From positions 186,001 through 250,000 of the forward strand of contig NZ_BGNG01000006.1 in assembly GCF_003203515.1 (NCBI RefSeq): 64,000 nucleotides of DNA, written 5' to 3'. Position 1 is the stretch's first letter. Each line of letters opens with the position of its first letter. This DNA comes from Glaciecola sp. KUL10 (GTDB lineage: Bacteria; Pseudomonadota; Gammaproteobacteria; Enterobacterales; Alteromonadaceae). The translations under genes were made by a program, and so were the position numbers. The notes beneath the pieces are model-generated. The model saw only the letters and a list, made by a program, of their open reading frames with translations. It made no database searches and was not told the DNA's origin. This document shows positions 32,821 to 42,500 of the stretch, one piece after another.

Positions 32821-33654
32821 TTATCTTTGCTTAGGTAGAAACTGAGTAGGGTCCAAAGATTTACCCTTTTTCCTGATTTCAAAGTGCAAACGCGTTTCGT
32901 TGGTGCCCGACCGGCCCATCGTTGCAATCTTCTGTCCTTGTTTAACGTATGTTTGTTCATCGACCAAAATCTTCTCATTGTGCGCATAGGCGCTAAGATA
33001 GTCATCTTCGTGCTTGATGATGACTAGATTTCCATATCCTTTTAATGCGTTACCAGCGTATACAACCTTCCCGTCAGTTGCAGCGATAATAGGTGAGTTA
33101 GCTTCACCTTTTATGTCTATTCCTCTGATAGTCCCGTCGCTGCCGACTACTGTGGTAGTTACTTTCCCTGATGCTGGCCAGATCCAACTATAAGTATAAT
33201 CAGTAATCTTCGAACTATCGGCTTTTTTTATAGATTTTTTTCGATGTATTTTTTCCTCACCCTCACCATACGCCTGCGCATTATCTGGGTCAACTGCTAC
33301 TTTGGTAGTTGTACTAGACTTTTGACTTAATACCTTGTTTTCTATCTGCTTATTATTTGAACTATTTTCACTTAAACGGAGCATTTGTCCCGGAAAAATT
33401 GAATAGGGTGCATTGATTTGGTTGATCCTGGCTAATTCGCGATAATCATTGCCGCTGTAAAAAGCAATTGAAAAAAGGGTATCGCCAATTTCAACTTGAT
33501 AAGTATCAGAACTGATTTCAAAGCTAGCTTTCTGGGCTGGGGTGCTTGTATCTAAGGTTAAAACAGGTGCTGGCGTATGGTAATTTGCGCAGGCGTTTAG
33601 AAAAAGACCGAATAGCAATATTAAACAGCGTTCAGTTTTTTTGCGCACGCCCAT
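32821..33654 (-). CDS. nlpD: NlpD: LysM and M23-like lipoprotein, murein amidase activator
   Basis: This 277-residue outer-membrane lipoprotein has lipobox LNAC (Cys near residue 22), a LysM domain (about 52-97; [21 protein letters not shown]) and a C-terminal LytM/M23 domain (about 175-275). The M23 zinc residues are lost: the first motif reads GIDIKG, and the HxH position reads AYAHNEK. It is therefore predicted to activate AmiC for daughter-cell separation rather than cut peptidoglycan itself. I chose the ATG at 33654, with AAGG 8 nt upstream, 5 bp after the yqaA-type stop. An 18-codon extension in frame lacks a signal-peptide logic. Confidence 0.92.
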   Translation of the reverse strand: MGVRKKTERCLILLFGLFLNACANYHTPAPVLTLDTSTPAQKASFEISSDTYQVEIGDTLFSIAFYSGNDYRELARINQINAPYSIFPGQMLRLSENSSNNKQIENKVLSQKSSTTTKVAVDPDNAQAYGEGEEKIHRKKSIKKADSSKITDYTYSWIWPASGKVTTTVVGSDGTIRGIDIKGEANSPIIAATDGKVVYAGNALKGYGNLVIIKHEDDYLSAYAHNEKILVDEQTYVKQGQKIATMGRSGTNETRLHFEIRKKGKSLDPTQFLPKQR

Positions 33655-33659
33655 TTCAT

Positions 33660-34238
33660 TTACCTTAAAACTAGATATGCAATGACTGCAAGTGCGACCG
33701 TCGCCCAACCAATAATTTCTATATAATCTTTAAGCTTGGCTTCAATCGTCGGTCCGCCCCACTTGACAAGGCCGGCTACTAAGAAAAAGCGCATGCCTCG
33801 GCCAATTGCCGAAGCAATGATAAATGGGATTAATGCCATGTGCATAAAACCGGCTGTGATAGTAAAAACTTTGTACGGAATAGGCGAAAAACCTGCTAAG
33901 AATACTACCCACACACCGTATTGTGTGAACCATTGTGTGGCTAAGTCGAGTTTCTCTTGATAACCCATTTCTATCACTATGGGCTCAATGATAGTGTCAA
34001 ATGCAAACCAACCAAGCGCGTAACCTAAAATCCCACCTAGCACTGACGCTATCGTCGTTATGGCTGCAAAGCGCCATGCTTTATCAGTTTGACTCAAAAC
34101 CATTGGTGCGAGCATGACATCTGGAGGAATCGGAAAAATTACTGATTCAGAAAAGCTGAGCCCTCCTAAGTATTTTTCAGCATGTTTGTGTTGTGCCCAC
34201 TTTAGACACATTTCATAGCAAGTGGTAAAAATTTTCAA
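33660..34238 (-). CDS. YqaA/DedA-family (SNARE-associated) inner-membrane protein
   Basis: This 192-residue protein has four or five membrane segments. The [19 protein letters not shown] segment near residue 30 and [16 protein letters not shown] near 115 are hallmark DedA/VTT sequences. Family members include polyprenyl-phosphate and phospholipid flippases; this subgroup (YqaA) has no settled function. Its start overlaps the pcm stop (ATGA), so it is translated with pcm in the truD-pcm-yqaA-nlpD-rpoS order common in marine gammaproteobacteria. Confidence 0.85.
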   Translation of the reverse strand: MKIFTTCYEMCLKWAQHKHAEKYLGGLSFSESVIFPIPPDVMLAPMVLSQTDKAWRFAAITTIASVLGGILGYALGWFAFDTIIEPIVIEMGYQEKLDLATQWFTQYGVWVVFLAGFSPIPYKVFTITAGFMHMALIPFIIASAIGRGMRFFLVAGLVKWGGPTIEAKLKDYIEIIGWATVALAVIAYLVLR

Positions 34239-34876
34239 AGTATTGCTCCAGCAACTAAGGGCACAAAACGCACAGATTCTACGGTTTGCTCAATAAATTC
34301 GTTTTCCTTTCGATCAATAATAAGTAGGCTTTGTTGTGCATCTCCAACTGGAATCACCAATCTACCACCATTGTTTAGTTGTTCAAGCAAAGCTCTAGGT
34401 ACTTCAGCAGCAGCAGCAGTGACAATAATCGCATCATAATTTCCTTTACTCTTCCATCCTTCCCATCCATCTCCATGTTTCATTGAGACGTTGTGAAAGT
34501 CCAATTGGTTCATGCGTCGCTTAGCTTGGAATTGAAGTGCTTTAATTCGTTCTACAGAAAATACTTGCGCAAAAATACCCGCTAATATTGCGGTTTGGTA
34601 CCCAGACCCTGTTCCTATTTCAAGCACAGAACGAACCGAGATTGATGCTTGTAGCAACAACTCGGTCATACGCGCGACAATGTATGGTTGAGAAATAGTT
34701 TGACCCTGCCCGATAGGTAAAGCTGTATTTTGGTAAGCTTTGTGTTTTAGCGCGTCAGGAAGAAAGTGTTCACGAGGTATAGAAGCAATCATCTGAAGCA
34801 CTTGAGTATCCGAAACGCCCTCACGGTGAATAAGTTCGGCTAACTGTGTCCCTTTCTTGGTAAATGGACGAGTCAT
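34235..34876 (-). CDS. pcm: Protein-L-isoaspartate O-methyltransferase
   Basis: This 213-residue SAM-dependent enzyme repairs isoaspartyl damage. Motif I is [16 protein letters not shown], and the PIMT-specific [14 protein letters not shown] with catalytic Ser/Thr lies at about 53-66. [10 protein letters not shown] and GGRLVIPVG follow. It overlaps the next gene by 4 bp. surE, which normally sits before pcm, is absent: only 69 bp separate pcm from truD. Confidence 0.95.
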   Translation of the reverse strand: MTRPFTKKGTQLAELIHREGVSDTQVLQMIASIPREHFLPDALKHKAYQNTALPIGQGQTISQPYIVARMTELLLQASISVRSVLEIGTGSGYQTAILAGIFAQVFSVERIKALQFQAKRRMNQLDFHNVSMKHGDGWEGWKSKGNYDAIIVTAAAAEVPRALLEQLNNGGRLVIPVGDAQQSLLIIDRKENEFIEQTVESVRFVPLVAGAIL

Positions 34877-34945
34877 TTCAGTACCATCAAGTTGGAGTGT
34901 TCTCGGTGGTTTAACATATTAAATAAGCTATTGTTATGTATCATT

Positions 34946-36049
34946 TTATTGCTCATGATCTTCTAAAAGTGTGCATAGTTCCCTCAACACCGATGTGGCA
35001 AAGCAACCACTTGGCAAATCAAAGGAAAGCGTTAAGCTATCTTCAGCTAATGAGTATGTCATGTTATTTGGAAACAATGCCATCGCTCTGCGCTCTTGCT
35101 TTAACCCTAAGGCGGCCAGTAGTCCACAAATTTGATTATGTTTTTTACTAAGGCTATTTTCAAATTTTTGTATAGTCTGACTGGAATGCAAAAAACCTTT
35201 CCCCCAAAGTGGGCAGGTTACGCCAATATCCTTGTCTCCTATGCGTGTTTTTATTTTTTCGTCAATTGATTCACACAAGAAAAAGCTATTGCTACCTGCC
35301 AGTTGCATTACGTCGCCTTCGAACAATCTAGCATATCCTAAGGTACGTATTCTCTGATCAATAAATTCATTAAATAGCCAACTGCGTAGTGCGGAGATAG
35401 CCATGGAACGTTTATTGCGATTTCTTATCTCTTCACCATCGAGCATTTTTTGGGCTAAGGCAAGGTTGCCAGGTAGAGCACTAGGGTCATCTATCCTTGT
35501 ATTGCCAAAGCGCTGTTGTCCATAATAATTAGGTACACCAAGTTGCTTTATGCTATCGATACGAGCGTGAATCTGTTCGTGACACAGACTAGTTGTATTG
35601 CGTAGTACCACCTTAAAATGATTGCCGTCTAATGCGCCGGTACGAAGTTTACGATCGTTGCGTGTCGCTTTTATTATTTGCGCACCGGGTAGGTCGAAGT
35701 TCTTCCAATCAGGTTCTTTCTTGTTGGCCATGTACAATCCAAACCATTGATAAGTCTTCGCAAATTTGTCTTTTCGACCAGCATAAGTCACGTCTCTTAA
35801 AGGTAAACCTGAAAACTTTGCAATGTGTTCAGCGACAAATGCAGTGTTGAGGTTTTGCTTCTCGACCCATAAAAAAACGTGTTCCCCATTGCCTGTTGGT
35901 TCAAAACTCAGTTTTTCAGTAACGACAAAATCATCAGGTTGCTGCTTGAAAATAAACTGACCAAGGCTAGGGCCATGGATTTTTGTCCAGTGGTCACTAT
36001 AAGATATAGGTGAAGTACTTTTATTTGCTGGCGTAGGATTGTCGTTCAT
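34946..36049 (-). CDS. truD: tRNA pseudouridine-13 synthase
   Basis: This 367-residue enzyme modifies U13 of tRNA-Glu. The catalytic Asp lies in YAGRKDKFAKTYQWF, and the TruD motif NYYGQQRFG is intact, followed by a long insertion domain. I chose the ATG at 36049, one base after the ispF stop; a TTG six codons earlier would overlap ispF. Gene order ispD-ispF-truD is as in E. coli. Confidence 0.94.
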   Translation of the reverse strand: MNDNPTPANKSTSPISYSDHWTKIHGPSLGQFIFKQQPDDFVVTEKLSFEPTGNGEHVFLWVEKQNLNTAFVAEHIAKFSGLPLRDVTYAGRKDKFAKTYQWFGLYMANKKEPDWKNFDLPGAQIIKATRNDRKLRTGALDGNHFKVVLRNTTSLCHEQIHARIDSIKQLGVPNYYGQQRFGNTRIDDPSALPGNLALAQKMLDGEEIRNRNKRSMAISALRSWLFNEFIDQRIRTLGYARLFEGDVMQLAGSNSFFLCESIDEKIKTRIGDKDIGVTCPLWGKGFLHSSQTIQKFENSLSKKHNQICGLLAALGLKQERRAMALFPNNMTYSLAEDSLTLSFDLPSGCFATSVLRELCTLLEDHEQ

Positions 36050-36050
36050 C

Positions 36051-36533
36051 TTATGAAGTCGCTTCAACTAAGACGCTTGCATGACAGGCGATGCCTTGCT
36101 TTTCCCCGACAAAACCTAGGCCTTCAGTAGTAGTCGCTTTGACGCTTATACATTCTATTGCAACCCCTAACGTACTGGCGATCTTCGTGCGCATGTCAAG
36201 AATATGAGGAGCCATCTTTGGTGATTGCGCAAGTATAGTGATATCGGCGTTACCTAGCTTAAAGCCTTTTTTAAGCACCTCATTATATACGCGTACGAGC
36301 AGTGTCAGGCTATCAGCGTTTTTATATGTATCGTCATTATCAGGAAAGTGATGACCGATATCGCCGAGGGCCAAGGCACCAAGTAGAGCATCGCATAGCG
36401 CATGAAGTGCAACGTCACCGTCGGAGTGAGCCACTAGTCCTTGTTGGTAGTCAATCTTTACTCCACAAATTGTTATAGGGCCCTCACCACCGAATTTGTG
36501 TACATCATAGCCGTGACCAATTTTAATTTGCAT
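36051..36533 (-). CDS. ispF: 2-C-methyl-D-erythritol 2,4-cyclodiphosphate synthase
   Basis: This 160-residue MEP-pathway enzyme forms the cyclic diphosphate from CDP-ME 2-phosphate. The N-terminal GHGYDVHKF holds the Zn ligands Asp and His. The substrate loop [26 protein letters not shown] and [10 protein letters not shown] are intact. It lies 30 bp after ispD in the same operon. Confidence 0.97.
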   Translation of the reverse strand: MQIKIGHGYDVHKFGGEGPITICGVKIDYQQGLVAHSDGDVALHALCDALLGALALGDIGHHFPDNDDTYKNADSLTLLVRVYNEVLKKGFKLGNADITILAQSPKMAPHILDMRTKIASTLGVAIECISVKATTTEGLGFVGEKQGIACHASVLVEATS

Positions 36534-36563
36534 AGGGGTATCTCATATTATATTCGGTAAAAT

Positions 36564-37274
36564 TTAGTGCGTTTTTCGCAGGTAAAACTCGGCTAAAGCA
36601 AGATCACTTGGTTTTGTTATTTTGATATTGCTTGCGTCACCCTCGACTAATGAAACATGGTGCCCAGCCATTTCGAGTGCTGATGCTTCATCAGTAATTT
36701 TCTCGGGGCTTGGGCATGATTCGATAGCGTCAATTAACATGCTTAGCTTTGCAAACTGGGGAGTTTGTGCTTGCCAAATAAGTTTTCTGTCGATTGTTTT
36801 TCTTATTCCGAGTATTTGTTTTTGCTGGTCAAAGTCAGACTCAGCTTGTTTAAGTGTATCTACACTTGGTGTTGCTAATATGGCAGCACCGGTTTTCTTT
36901 CCAACTTCCACGAGGTGCTTGATATTATGATGCTGAATCATGGGGCGAGCAGCATCGTGAACCATCACCCATGTATCTTTGCCATCTACTGAAGCTGCTT
37001 TTAGACCAGCAAGAACGGAATCAACGCGTTCATTTCCGCCAATTACTTTGATGAGTTTGGGGTGGCTTGCTATCCCTAAACTTGAAAAGTATTCATCTTG
37101 AGGGTGCAGCACTGCCACCACAGAGTCAATCATGTCAAAACTAAGTAGGGCTTCTAAAGTATGCTCAAATATTGTTTTTTTGTGTATTTTTAGATATTGC
37201 TTGGGTATCGAACTATTCATACGTGAACCGATACCAGCAGCGGGTACCACCGCAACTATTTTGCTACTCATCAA
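36564..37274 (-). CDS. ispD: 2-C-methyl-D-erythritol 4-phosphate cytidylyltransferase
   Basis: This 236-residue cytidylyltransferase transfers CMP to MEP. The nucleotide loop VVPAAGIGSRMNSSIPKQYL near residue 8, VMVHDAARP in the middle and ITDEASALE near the end are all diagnostic. It lies 6 bp after ftsB, and the operon continues with ispF. Confidence 0.96.
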   Translation of the reverse strand: MMSSKIVAVVPAAGIGSRMNSSIPKQYLKIHKKTIFEHTLEALLSFDMIDSVVAVLHPQDEYFSSLGIASHPKLIKVIGGNERVDSVLAGLKAASVDGKDTWVMVHDAARPMIQHHNIKHLVEVGKKTGAAILATPSVDTLKQAESDFDQQKQILGIRKTIDRKLIWQAQTPQFAKLSMLIDAIESCPSPEKITDEASALEMAGHHVSLVEGDASNIKITKPSDLALAEFYLRKTH

Positions 37275-37280
37275 TATTAA

Positions 37281-37559
37281 TTACTCTTGAGGCAGGATTC
37301 GGTAAAATGTTTCGCCTTCTTTAATCATGCCTAATTCATTTCTAGCTCGCTCTTCCATCGACTCTAGGCCCAGTTGTAGGTCTTTAATATCTGCTTTTAA
37401 CAAACCATTTCGTTGTTTCAAGTTAGCATTTTGCTCTGCTAAAGTATCTACTTGAGCTTGCATAGCACGATAGTCAGCAATACTGTTTTTGCCAAACCAT
37501 AAACGGTATTGCAACATGGCAAAGGTGATCAGTAACACAGCGATTATAAATTTTCTCAT
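37281..37559 (-). CDS. ftsB: Cell-division protein FtsB
   Basis: This 92-residue bitopic protein has a single TM helix (about 4-21), a coiled coil (about 30-70; leucine-rich heptads) and a conserved ARNELGMIKEGETFYRI end that binds FtsL and FtsQ in the divisome. The ftsB-ispD-ispF order matches E. coli. Confidence 0.94.
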   Translation of the reverse strand: MRKFIIAVLLITFAMLQYRLWFGKNSIADYRAMQAQVDTLAEQNANLKQRNGLLKADIKDLQLGLESMEERARNELGMIKEGETFYRILPQE

Positions 37560-37617
37560 CTACTACTCCTATGCCTGCCGTCAATATCGAATAACTCACA
37601 CGAGTATATCTTAAATA

Positions 37618-39354
37618 TTATGGCTTGAAGAGTTTATCCTTTAGCTTATTCAGCAACTCATCTTTCTTTTCATCAACCACATTGCTCAACTCTTGTTTTA
37701 CTAAATCGTTTAAAGAGTCAGTATCGCCGTTTACAGCAGCCAATACATTTTCAACTGAGGCAAGTTGATTGTCTGATAGACTCAGTTGCGCGTTTACTTT
37801 CGCATTGAGTTTTTGCTTTAGTTCATTTAGGGCAGGGTTATCGCTATCTTTGAAGCTTGCAGAAATTGCGCTCATAATTTCTTGGTCTAAGTTGGACGAG
37901 ACTCCGACGCTAGGGGACAGTAGAGAACCCGAAAAATCGGTTAAAAGACCAAGCTGGTCAACATTCTCAATGATACCTGCAATACTATTTGTGAGCTCTG
38001 TCTGCCCTTGCGCATCTAATACTAGCTTTTGAAAATTAAACTTACTATTACCTGAAAGTTCGTTTGCGACAATGCTTAAATTACCGGTACTGTTTAATAC
38101 AGCTGATTCAATAATAGCACTTAGACTCTGTTGTGCTTCTTTAGGTACTAACTCTACCGCGCTCAATGCCAACCCGGCGATATCCCATTTTTGTTTCGAA
38201 TTCACCAATCCATCAAGGATTTTAAAGTCCCCAGTTAACGATAAATTCTTGCCCTCTTCTGTTGCGATTGATTTCAATGCAAACTGAGTCGCTTGGTCAA
38301 TTAATTCATGATTTTCAGTAATATCTGACCAATCGGATTGAATTAATTGATCAGCTAAATTAACGCTAATGTTGGCGCTTTTAATCCAAACGTTGGGCAA
38401 ACCTGACGTGTCTTCTTCTGGCATTTCGGATGTCTTTGTACTACTTTGCTTAAGCATCTCGATGGCCATCAATAAGCCTTGTGTGTATAACTGAGCCTTG
38501 TCACCAAAAAGGTGTTCAGTTACCTGTCCAATGGCTGCTTCTTCACCAGCAACAAGCCCTTTTAGTAACGCGTAATCATCTTGTGGGGCTTGTTTCAATT
38601 GAGCGGCAGATGCGCTTAGTTCAGCTCTTGCTTGATTGGCGGTTTCTTTGAGAATTTTGGCATTTGCCAGGTCAGACTTAATTTTGGCTTTAAGTTCATC
38701 AAATGTCTTCTTTGCTTCCAGCAATTTGGCTGGATCTTTATAGTCAGTCTCTCTTAAAGACTGCATTTGGATTTTGTATGCTTCAATTTGTTCTTTTGAG
38801 GGTAGGGCTGCTGCTTGTTTCTTAAGGGGGGCCTCATACTTATCGTAAACGCCTTGTGCTTGTACTATCGCTTGTGTTGTCTTTAAGGGCGTGTTTTCCA
38901 ATACTTCATCGACACTAGGTAAGTCCTGAACGGTTGGAAATTTAAACCCCTGACTGGGCGTTTGTGTTAGGACAAAACCTGCGTATTGGCGCGGCGTACC
39001 AAAAGAAAGTTCATCAATGACCAGTTCTTCGATGTGCAGTTTGCTTTGCATTAATGCTGAAAGACTCACATCCGCTATGGCACTAGCTATATAAATTTTG
39101 TTTCTTGTAGGTGTCGAGCTATCAGTAACCTCAACTCCTTCTAGTTCAAGTCCAAAAGGGAAAAGGCTATGGGACAGTGCGGCTATATTTACTTCGGCAC
39201 CATTTGCATCAGACAATGCATTCTCAGCCATGTTTTTAAGTATCATATTTGCAAAGAATAGGTACGTGACGAGCAGCAAACCAATTAACGCAAGTGGAAC
39301 AGAAAGCCAGTTCGATATTTTTCCTTCTTGTCGTGACATGCTCTTACGCTTCAT
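37618..39354 (-). CDS. Large inner-membrane-anchored protein, AsmA-like/TIGR03545-like
   Basis: This 578-residue protein has one N-terminal TM helix (about 16-38; WLSVPLALIGLLLVTYLFFANMI). AsmA-type beta-rich segments follow (VNIAALSHSLFPFGLELEGVEVTD, then IADVSLSALMQSKLHIEELVIDELSFGTPR), then an Ala/Lys-rich coiled-coil (about 155-260) and a long periplasmic part. It resembles TIGR03545-family proteins of marine gammaproteobacteria, but I cannot confirm this without a search. It lies 58 bp upstream of ftsB on the same strand. The function is unknown; an envelope role is likely from topology. Confidence 0.7.
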   Translation of the reverse strand: MKRKSMSRQEGKISNWLSVPLALIGLLLVTYLFFANMILKNMAENALSDANGAEVNIAALSHSLFPFGLELEGVEVTDSSTPTRNKIYIASAIADVSLSALMQSKLHIEELVIDELSFGTPRQYAGFVLTQTPSQGFKFPTVQDLPSVDEVLENTPLKTTQAIVQAQGVYDKYEAPLKKQAAALPSKEQIEAYKIQMQSLRETDYKDPAKLLEAKKTFDELKAKIKSDLANAKILKETANQARAELSASAAQLKQAPQDDYALLKGLVAGEEAAIGQVTEHLFGDKAQLYTQGLLMAIEMLKQSSTKTSEMPEEDTSGLPNVWIKSANISVNLADQLIQSDWSDITENHELIDQATQFALKSIATEEGKNLSLTGDFKILDGLVNSKQKWDIAGLALSAVELVPKEAQQSLSAIIESAVLNSTGNLSIVANELSGNSKFNFQKLVLDAQGQTELTNSIAGIIENVDQLGLLTDFSGSLLSPSVGVSSNLDQEIMSAISASFKDSDNPALNELKQKLNAKVNAQLSLSDNQLASVENVLAAVNGDTDSLNDLVKQELSNVVDEKKDELLNKLKDKLFKP

Positions 39355-39594
39355 TTTCGATTCCTTTACCTAATAAATGACATATTTAACTGCGGGCTCA
39401 ATAATAACCCAACTTAGTATATGTATCCTACTTTTTTGCTCAAATACCAATCTAAAAAGACATCGTAAGATCTTGACAAAATAAGTGTTGTTTTTTCGTT
39501 AACAGTCTAGCGTTACTGGTAATAAAAATATATCGTAGCGCGAAATTTAAATCTGGTTTTTGTGCCCTGCTTTGGCATATCGAGAGGTAGTAAA

Positions 39595-42500
39595 ATGTTG
39601 TTGGATCATAACGCTCAAAATGCATGTCCGATTCGTCAAAAAATTCGTGAGTTTTATCGTATTGATGAAGCACAAGCTATCGATCATATTTTGCCTGAGG
39701 CTGAAGTAAATATGCGAGCAAGAAGTCGCGCGTGGGAACGCGCGCGCACAATGGTTTTACAGATACGTCGCGAGCAAGAAGGGCACGGTGGAGTTGATGC
39801 ACTTCTCAATGAATATTCACTGTCAACTGCCGAAGGCGTGGTTTTAATGTGCTTAGCTGAAGCTTTATTGCGGGTACCAGATAAACATACTCAAGACGAA
39901 TTGATCAGGGATAAATTATCAAAAGGTCAATGGACCCCGCATTTGGGGAATAGCGATTCTTTATTTGTTAATGCATCCGCGTGGGGCCTACTGTTTACCG
40001 GTAATATGGTCAACTATGCTGATGAACGCAAGAAAGAGCAATTTGGCCTACTTAAAAAGACTATCGGCCGACTAGGTGAGCCGGTTATTCGTCGCTCCAT
40101 GAACATTGCAATGAAAGTAATGGGTAAGCAATTTGTGATGGGAGAAAGTATTGAAGATGCTGTCGAACGCGCTGCCGACAAAGAGAAGAAAGGCTATGTT
40201 TATTCCTACGATATGCTAGGCGAAGGGGCGCGAACAGCTCAAGACGCTGAACGCTATTATCAATCATATGTCCACGCAATAAAAGTCATTGGCGCTGCGG
40301 CCAAAGGTAAAGGCCCAAGAAAAAGTCCTGGGATCTCAGTTAAATTATCTGCTATCCATCCACGCTATGATTTCGTTAAATATGAACGTGTTATGCAAGA
40401 GATTCCCGCGAAGCTAAAGACACTTTGTATGATGGCCAAAGAATACGACATCGGTTTAACGGTCGATGCTGAAGAGTCAGAGCGTTTAGACATATCGTTA
40501 GACATTATCGAGACAGTTTTTAGTGATCCAGATTTAGCAGGTTGGAATGGTTTTGGTTTAGCCGTTCAAGCATACCAGAAGCGCGCTATCTTTGTGATCG
40601 AGTGGTTGCGTGATTTAACACTCAGAGTTAATAAAAAAATGATGGTGCGTTTGGTCAAAGGTGCATATTGGGACACGGAGATCAAACATACTCAACAGGG
40701 CGGCTTCGAGCACTTTCCGGTATTCACTCGCAAAACATCTACTGATGTTTCTTATCACGCCTGTGCAAATAGAATGTTGGCTTATCGGGACACTATCTAT
40801 CCACAGTTTGCAACGCACAATGCGTACACCGCATCGGTCATTATCGAATTGGCAGGAGACGACAAAGAAGGATTTGAATTCCAATGCTTACATGGAATGG
40901 GCGATTCTCTTTATGACCAAGTAGTGTCTGTTGATGGTATTCAAACACGTGTTTATGCCCCAGTAGGCGTGCACGAAGATCTATTAGCCTATTTGGTTAG
41001 GCGCTTACTAGAAAATGGTGCTAACTCTTCTTTCGTGAATGCTATTGTAGATGACAGTCTGCCGGTCGAGTCGTTACTAGAAGATCCTGTTGAACGCACC
41101 CAACGTTTGAGTTCACGTGAAAATAAGCAAATCACTTTGCCCATCGATCTATACGGCAACGAACGCAAAAACTCAAAAGGCTTTGATATATATGATGTTA
41201 GTCAAACTCAAGATTTGTCTAACCGTCTCGAAAAGTGGTTTGATAAACACACAAGTGCTCTTAACGAGCAACAGGCCAATGATACTGACAACTTTTTTAC
41301 GGTAAAAAACCCCGCCAAATTAGACGAAATTGTCGGTTTTCATAAATTTGATTCAAAAGCGTCAATGCTTCATAAACTGGAAGCGAGTTTTATCGCGGGA
41401 GAGTCGTGGGCAAAAACCAGCGTTGAAGAGCGCGCAGACTTATTGATGCGAACAGCCGATATCCTCGAGCGTCACATGGATGAACTGATTGGCCTTTGTA
41501 TAAAAGAGGCTGGCAAAATCACGGTAGATAGTATAGATGAAGTTCGAGAAGCTGTAGACTTTTGTCGCTATTACGCAGTTCAAGCCGAGAGGTTAGATAA
41601 GGAGAATCGTCTACAAGCAAGGGGCGTCATATTATGTATAAGCCCTTGGAATTTTCCGCTAGCGATATTTCTCGGTCAAGTGGTTGCAGCGGTAGTGACA
41701 GGTAATACTGTAATTGCTAAACCAGCCGAGCAGACAAGTTTGATCGCATTGCGTGCCATTGAACTAATGCGTTCTGTTGGCTTACCTGAAAACGTGGTCA
41801 ATACTGTAATTGCACAAGGTCCAGATGTAGGTGAAACGCTTTTACCCGATCACCGTATTCAGGGAGTTATGTTCACGGGCTCAACTCAAACAGGCACCTT
41901 GATTTCTCAGATACTCGCTGCGCGTGGAACAGAACAAGTACCGTTAATCGCAGAAACAGGTGGGCAAAACTGTATGATCGTGGACTCTACCGCGCTGCCC
42001 GAACAAGTGGTAGATGATGTGATTGCCTCAGGTTTCCAAAGTGCAGGCCAGCGCTGTTCTGCCCTGCGTGTATTATTTGTACAAGAGGATATTGCCGACG
42101 CCGTAATCAACATGATCACAGGTGCCCTGAAAGAACTAACGGTAGGTGATCCCAGTCAGCTGGCAACGGACATTGGCCCGGTTATTGATCAGAAAGCTTT
42201 GAATACTTTGAACGCGCATGTGGATTTCATGAAAAAACTGGAAGGTAAAGGGCAAGTAAAGCTAATTTATCAAACGCCAACACCTGATAGCGGGTACTAC
42301 TTCGCTCCTCGCTTATACGAAATAAGTGACATTGACGTGCTTGAAAAAGAGGTGTTTGGACCCTGTGTTCATGTCGTTAGGTTTAAAGGCAAAGAGCTAA
42401 ATGGGCTAATCGACAAAATTAATGGAACAGGTTTTGGGTTAACCATGGGAATTCACTCCCGCATTGAAGACCGGGCATATGAATTAGCTCGATTATCAAG

